A DNA stretch of 64,000 nucleotides from a bacterium. Its GTDB lineage: Bacteria; Sysuimicrobiota; Sysuimicrobiia; Sysuimicrobiales; Segetimicrobiaceae. The stretch spans positions 1 through 64,000 of the forward strand of contig DATGHU010000015.1 in the NCBI GenBank assembly GCA_035307765.1, written 5' to 3'. The notes under the pieces were generated by a model. The model had not been told where the DNA came from. It saw only the letters and a program-made list of their open reading frames with translations, and ran no database searches. Below, piece after piece: positions 60,974 through 64,000 of the stretch. A program made the translations under genes and the position numbers. Position 1 is the first letter of the stretch; the number at the start of each line of letters is the position of its first letter.

Positions 60974-61676
60974 GGACGTCGACACCTACTACGGGCAGCT
61001 GCACGCCCTCAAGGCGGTGAACTACGAGATCCGCGCGGGGGAGATCGTCTGCCTGCTCGGGGGGAACGCCTCCGGCAAGTCCACGACGATGAAGACGGTC
61101 CTGGGGATCGTCAAGCCGGCCCGTGGCACGGTGACCTACCGCGGTGAGTCGATCAACACCCTGTCCACGTCGGAGCGGGTGCGCCGGGGGATCGCGCCCG
61201 TCCCGGAGGCCCGCCGGCTGTTTCCGAAAATGACGGTCTACGAGAACCTGGAGATGGGGGCGTTCACGCGCGAGGACCCCGCCGGGATCCAGGAGGACCT
61301 CGAGCGCGTCTACAGCCTGTTCCCGCGGGTGAAGGAGCGGCGCACCCAACTGGCGGGGACCCTGTCCGGCGGCGAGCAGCAGATGGTGGCGATCGGGCGG
61401 GCGCTGATGGCACGGCCCACGCTGGTGTGCATGGACGAGCCCTCGATGGGGCTCTCGCCCGCGTTCGTGGAGCAGGTCTTCGACATCATCCAGACGATCA
61501 ACCGGCAGGGGACGACGATCTTCGTCGTCGAGCAGAACGCCAACATGGCGCTCTCCATCGCCAACCGCGGCTACGTGCTGCAGACCGGTCAGGTGGTTCT
61601 CTCCGGGACGGCGAAGAGCCTGCGCGAGAACGAGATGATCCGCAGCGCGTACCTCGGAGAGATGAAGATCGCCTAG
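60927..61676 (+). CDS. livF: Branched-chain amino acid-type ABC transporter ATP-binding protein LivF
   Basis: This 249-residue ATPase has Walker A GGNASGKSTT, signature LSGGEQQMVAIGRAL and Walker B CMDEPSMGLSP. It pairs with the fused LivG domain to power uptake. ATG 60927 lies inside the livMG end (47-nt overlap), giving a short N-terminal extension before LLEFKDVDTYYG. It closes the livK-H-MG-F operon and converges with the aminotransferase gene (7-nt gap). Confidence 0.94.
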   Translation: MSSGPTSDGRPLLEFKDVDTYYGQLHALKAVNYEIRAGEIVCLLGGNASGKSTTMKTVLGIVKPARGTVTYRGESINTLSTSERVRRGIAPVPEARRLFPKMTVYENLEMGAFTREDPAGIQEDLERVYSLFPRVKERRTQLAGTLSGGEQQMVAIGRALMARPTLVCMDEPSMGLSPAFVEQVFDIIQTINRQGTTIFVVEQNANMALSIANRGYVLQTGQVVLSGTAKSLRENEMIRSAYLGEMKIA

Positions 61677-61683
61677 GGCGCGG

Positions 61684-63009
61684 TCAGGCCAGCGCCTCCG
61701 CAACGCTTCGCCGCAACAATCCACCCAACTCTTCGATCTCGCCCTCCGTGATCGTGAGGGGCGGCCCGACGAGAATCTGGTTGACGGTCGATCCCTCAAG
61801 CGCCCCACCCGCGGGGTAAACGAGGAGGCCGTTCCGGAAGGCGGCTTCGACCACCGCCCGGCCGGGCGCCCCGGCCGCCGGATGACCGGGCGGGGCGGCG
61901 AACTCCACCCCCCACATCAGCCCGCGGCCTCGGATCTCCTCGACGCCGCGCTGGGTCCGCAACGGTTCGAGCTCGCGGGCCAGGCGTTCGCCTTGCGTTT
62001 TCGCGGCGGTCACGAGATCGTGCGCCCGCACGTACTCCAGCACCGCCGCGGCGGTGGCGCAGGCCAGCGGGTTGCCGGCGTAGGTGTGCCCGTGGATGAA
62101 CTGGCCGGAGGTGCGCAGGATCCGGTCGCTGATCCGTTGGTGCACGATCACGGCGCCGATGGGGATGTACCCGGCCCCGAGGCCCTTCGCGCACACGATG
62201 ATGTCGGGGATCACCTTCCAGTGGTCGATGGCAAAGTTGGCGCCGGTGCGCCCGAACCCCGTCATCACCTCGTCGGCGATGAAGAGGATCTCGTGCCGGT
62301 CGCAGATCTCCCGGATCAGCGGGAAGTATTCGGGCGGCGGGACGACCGCCGCGTTGGCCGCACCCGACAGGGGCTCCGCGATGAACGCCGCGATTTCCTG
62401 CGCCCCCTCCCGTCGGATGGCCGCTTCTAGCGCGGTCGCACACTCGATCCCGCACCGGCCGTACGTCAGCCCGAACGGGCAGCGGCGGCAGTGCACCTCA
62501 GGGATTTGGGGAAACGGGAGCAGGAGGGGGGCGTAGGGGCCTCGGCGGGCGGCGAACCCGGACAGGGCGAGGGCGGCCAGGGTCGCCCCGTGATAGCTGG
62601 CCCGCTTGCTGATGATCTTGTACTTCTTCGGACGGCCGGCGTCGACCCAGTACTGGCGCGCCAGCTTGACCGCGGTCTCGGTGGCCTCGCTGCCTCCCGA
62701 CACGAAGAACACCCGGGTGAGCCCCGGAGGGGCGAAGCTCACCGCGAGATCCGCAGCCCGCTCCTGCGCCTCGCTGCTGAAGGTGGAACCGTGCGCAAAC
62801 GTCATCCGATGGAGCTGCGCCTCGATCGCCGCGAGGATCTCCGGCACCCCGTGGCCGAGGTTGGCGGCCAGCGGTCCCGACGATCCATCGAGATACCGCC
62901 GCCCCTGGTCGTCGTAGATGTAGATGCCGGCCGCGCGGACGGCGCGGACGCGGTCCGCGGCCCCCATCCGGTAGAGGACATGGCTCTCGGACGTGCGGAT
63001 ATTATCCAT
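61684..63009 (-). CDS. Class III PLP-dependent aminotransferase
   Basis: This 441-residue enzyme moves amino groups with PLP. FFVSGGSEATETAVKLAR, FIADEVMTGFGRTG and CAKGLGAGYIPIGAV (PLP Lys) are visible. An insert HCRRCPFGLTYGRCGIEC (about 171-188) has four Cys, a feature of one subgroup of these aminotransferases. ATG 63009 follows GAGGAGG. It faces the LIV operon and diverges from dnaG. The substrate may be an omega-amino or beta-amino acid; it is not ArgD, which is present elsewhere. Confidence 0.9.
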   Translation of the reverse strand: MDNIRTSESHVLYRMGAADRVRAVRAAGIYIYDDQGRRYLDGSSGPLAANLGHGVPEILAAIEAQLHRMTFAHGSTFSSEAQERAADLAVSFAPPGLTRVFFVSGGSEATETAVKLARQYWVDAGRPKKYKIISKRASYHGATLAALALSGFAARRGPYAPLLLPFPQIPEVHCRRCPFGLTYGRCGIECATALEAAIRREGAQEIAAFIAEPLSGAANAAVVPPPEYFPLIREICDRHEILFIADEVMTGFGRTGANFAIDHWKVIPDIIVCAKGLGAGYIPIGAVIVHQRISDRILRTSGQFIHGHTYAGNPLACATAAAVLEYVRAHDLVTAAKTQGERLARELEPLRTQRGVEEIRGRGLMWGVEFAAPPGHPAAGAPGRAVVEAAFRNGLLVYPAGGALEGSTVNQILVGPPLTITEGEIEELGGLLRRSVAEALA

Positions 63010-63202
63010 AGAAACCTCCTCGAAGGCGCGGGGTGGGAGTTCGTGTCGGCCCGCGGCGATTCCCTGCACGCCCGCCCCGCGCCGGCCGCTTCGACGTTCG
63101 GCAGGGACCGAAGGGTTCGGGCGGAAGATACTTCACCAGACACACGAAGGAGGCGCGGCGGGTCGATCGAGCGCTACCACGGCGCCGCCGCCGCGGCGGG
63201 CG

Positions 63203-64000
63203 ATGGCGGGAGCAAAGGAAATCACCGACGAGATCCGGCGCCGGGTGAATATCCTGGAGGTCGTGTCCCAACACGTCACCCTGCGCCGGGCCGGCCGGAG
63301 TTACAAGGGGTTGTGCCCGTTCCACTCGGAGAAGACCCCCTCGTTTACGGTCGACCCGGAGCGGGGCTTCTTCTACTGCTTCGGCTGTCACGCCGGAGGC
63401 GACGTGTTTGACTTTGTGATGCGGATGGAAACGGTGACGTTCGCCGAGGCCCGGCGGGACCTGGCGGACCGCGCCGGCGTCCGGGTCGAGCACGCACCCA
63501 AGGATGATCCGTCGCAAGGGGAACGGGAGCGTCTTCTCCGGACCGTCGCCGAGGCGGCCGCTTTTTTCCAAGCGCAGCTGAAAGCGCCGGGGGGCGATCG
63601 GGCGCGTCGATACCTGGCCGGTCGACGGGTCGATCCGGAGATCCAGCTGGCGTTTCGGCTCGGCTTCGCGCCGCCGGGCTGGGACCACTTGATCCGGGCG
63701 CTGCACGCGCGGGGCTTCGACGCCGCCGTCCTGGAGTCGGCGGGTTTGGCGGTGGCGCGGCCCGGGGGGGATGGGCACTACGATGCGCTTCGGGATCGGG
63801 TGATTTTTCCGATCCACGACCTCCAGGGCCGGCCCGTGGCGTTTGGCGGCAGGGTCCTCGATGCCGGCACCCCCAAATATTTGAACACCCGCGAGACCGC
63901 CCTGTTCACGAAGGGAAAGACGCTCTACGCCCTGGGGGAGGCCCGGGAGGCCATCCGCGAGACCGGCGAGGCCGTCGTCGTCGAAGGCTACATGGATGCG
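63203..64000 (+). CDS. dnaG: DNA primase, partial (N-terminal 266 residues)
   Basis: DnaG makes RNA primers for replication. The CHC2 zinc finger CPFHSEKTPSFTV...CFGCH (about 40-65) is followed by the primase core with VIFPIHDLQGRPVAFGGRV, and the window ends in the Toprim motif VVVEGYMDA with the catalytic Glu. ATG 63203 has only a weak ribosome site. The 193-nt gap to the aminotransferase shows no clear promoter. The gene is open to the right edge. Confidence 0.96.
   Translation, partial: MAGAKEITDEIRRRVNILEVVSQHVTLRRAGRSYKGLCPFHSEKTPSFTVDPERGFFYCFGCHAGGDVFDFVMRMETVTFAEARRDLADRAGVRVEHAPKDDPSQGERERLLRTVAEAAAFFQAQLKAPGGDRARRYLAGRRVDPEIQLAFRLGFAPPGWDHLIRALHARGFDAAVLESAGLAVARPGGDGHYDALRDRVIFPIHDLQGRPVAFGGRVLDAGTPKYLNTRETALFTKGKTLYALGEAREAIRETGEAVVVEGYMDA

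Noticed and set aside
57917-60985. A 1022-codon open frame antisense to livH and livMG
   Set aside because: Same shadow effect; composition is not protein-like and both sense genes are clear.

Overview
This is a high-G+C chromosomal segment from a free-living, aerobic bacterium with heterotrophic traits. Several features point to a deep-branching Gram-positive-related (Terrabacteria) lineage: a T-box leader on thrS, a CIRCE/HrcA heat-shock switch, a hemE-hemH-hemY cluster, and the gene string dgkA, cdd, recO, glyQ, glyS, ppdK, dgt and dnaG, as in thermophilic Firmicutes. Whether it is Armatimonadota-like, Sysuimicrobiota-like or another candidate phylum cannot be decided from the sequence alone. 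There are no tRNA or rRNA genes, no CRISPR array and no intact insertion sequence. Coding density is high, and many starts are GTG or TTG with 4-20 nt overlaps.

Layout. 0-5 kb: a truncated membrane sensor-kinase start, an Old Yellow Enzyme, and a quinol nitric oxide reductase coupled to a small membrane protein with a transposase-like Cys cluster. 5-9 kb: heme genes hemE, hemH and hemY. 9-12.4 kb: a peptide-type ABC uptake operon (dppA, dppB, dppC) without ATPases. 12.6-16.9 kb: T-box-controlled thrS, a YceI protein, holA and rpsT. 17-22 kb: murJ, then CIRCE-controlled hrcA, dnaJ and prmA, with no grpE or dnaK. 22-34.5 kb: carA, carB, argC, argJ, argB, argD, argG, argH and argR, a nearly complete arginine regulon that carries its own repressor and has tandem ARG-box operators in front of carA and argC. 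34.6-47.2 kb: a housekeeping string (ybeY, dgkA, a DUF21/CBS protein, a DUF502 protein, a dienelactone hydrolase, cdd, recO, a small protein, glyQ, glyS, ppdK, dgt).

47.2-63 kb looks like a 16-kb accessory block placed between dgt and dnaG, which are neighbours in many genomes. It holds an overlapping aroM, HpaB-family and paaK trio, an aa3-type cytochrome oxidase operon with two subunit III genes and a secreted cupredoxin, a branched-chain amino-acid-type ABC transporter with a natural LivM-LivG fusion, and a class III aminotransferase. dnaG begins at 63.2 kb and runs off the right edge.

Together the genes cover tetrapyrrole synthesis, arginine and pyrimidine precursor synthesis, translation and replication functions, NO detoxification with O2 respiration, and uptake and breakdown of amino or aromatic acids. 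Promoters are recognisable. One class has an extended -10 (TGnTATAAT-like) with little or no -35; the other has a TTGnnn -35, and at the arginine genes this overlaps ARG boxes.
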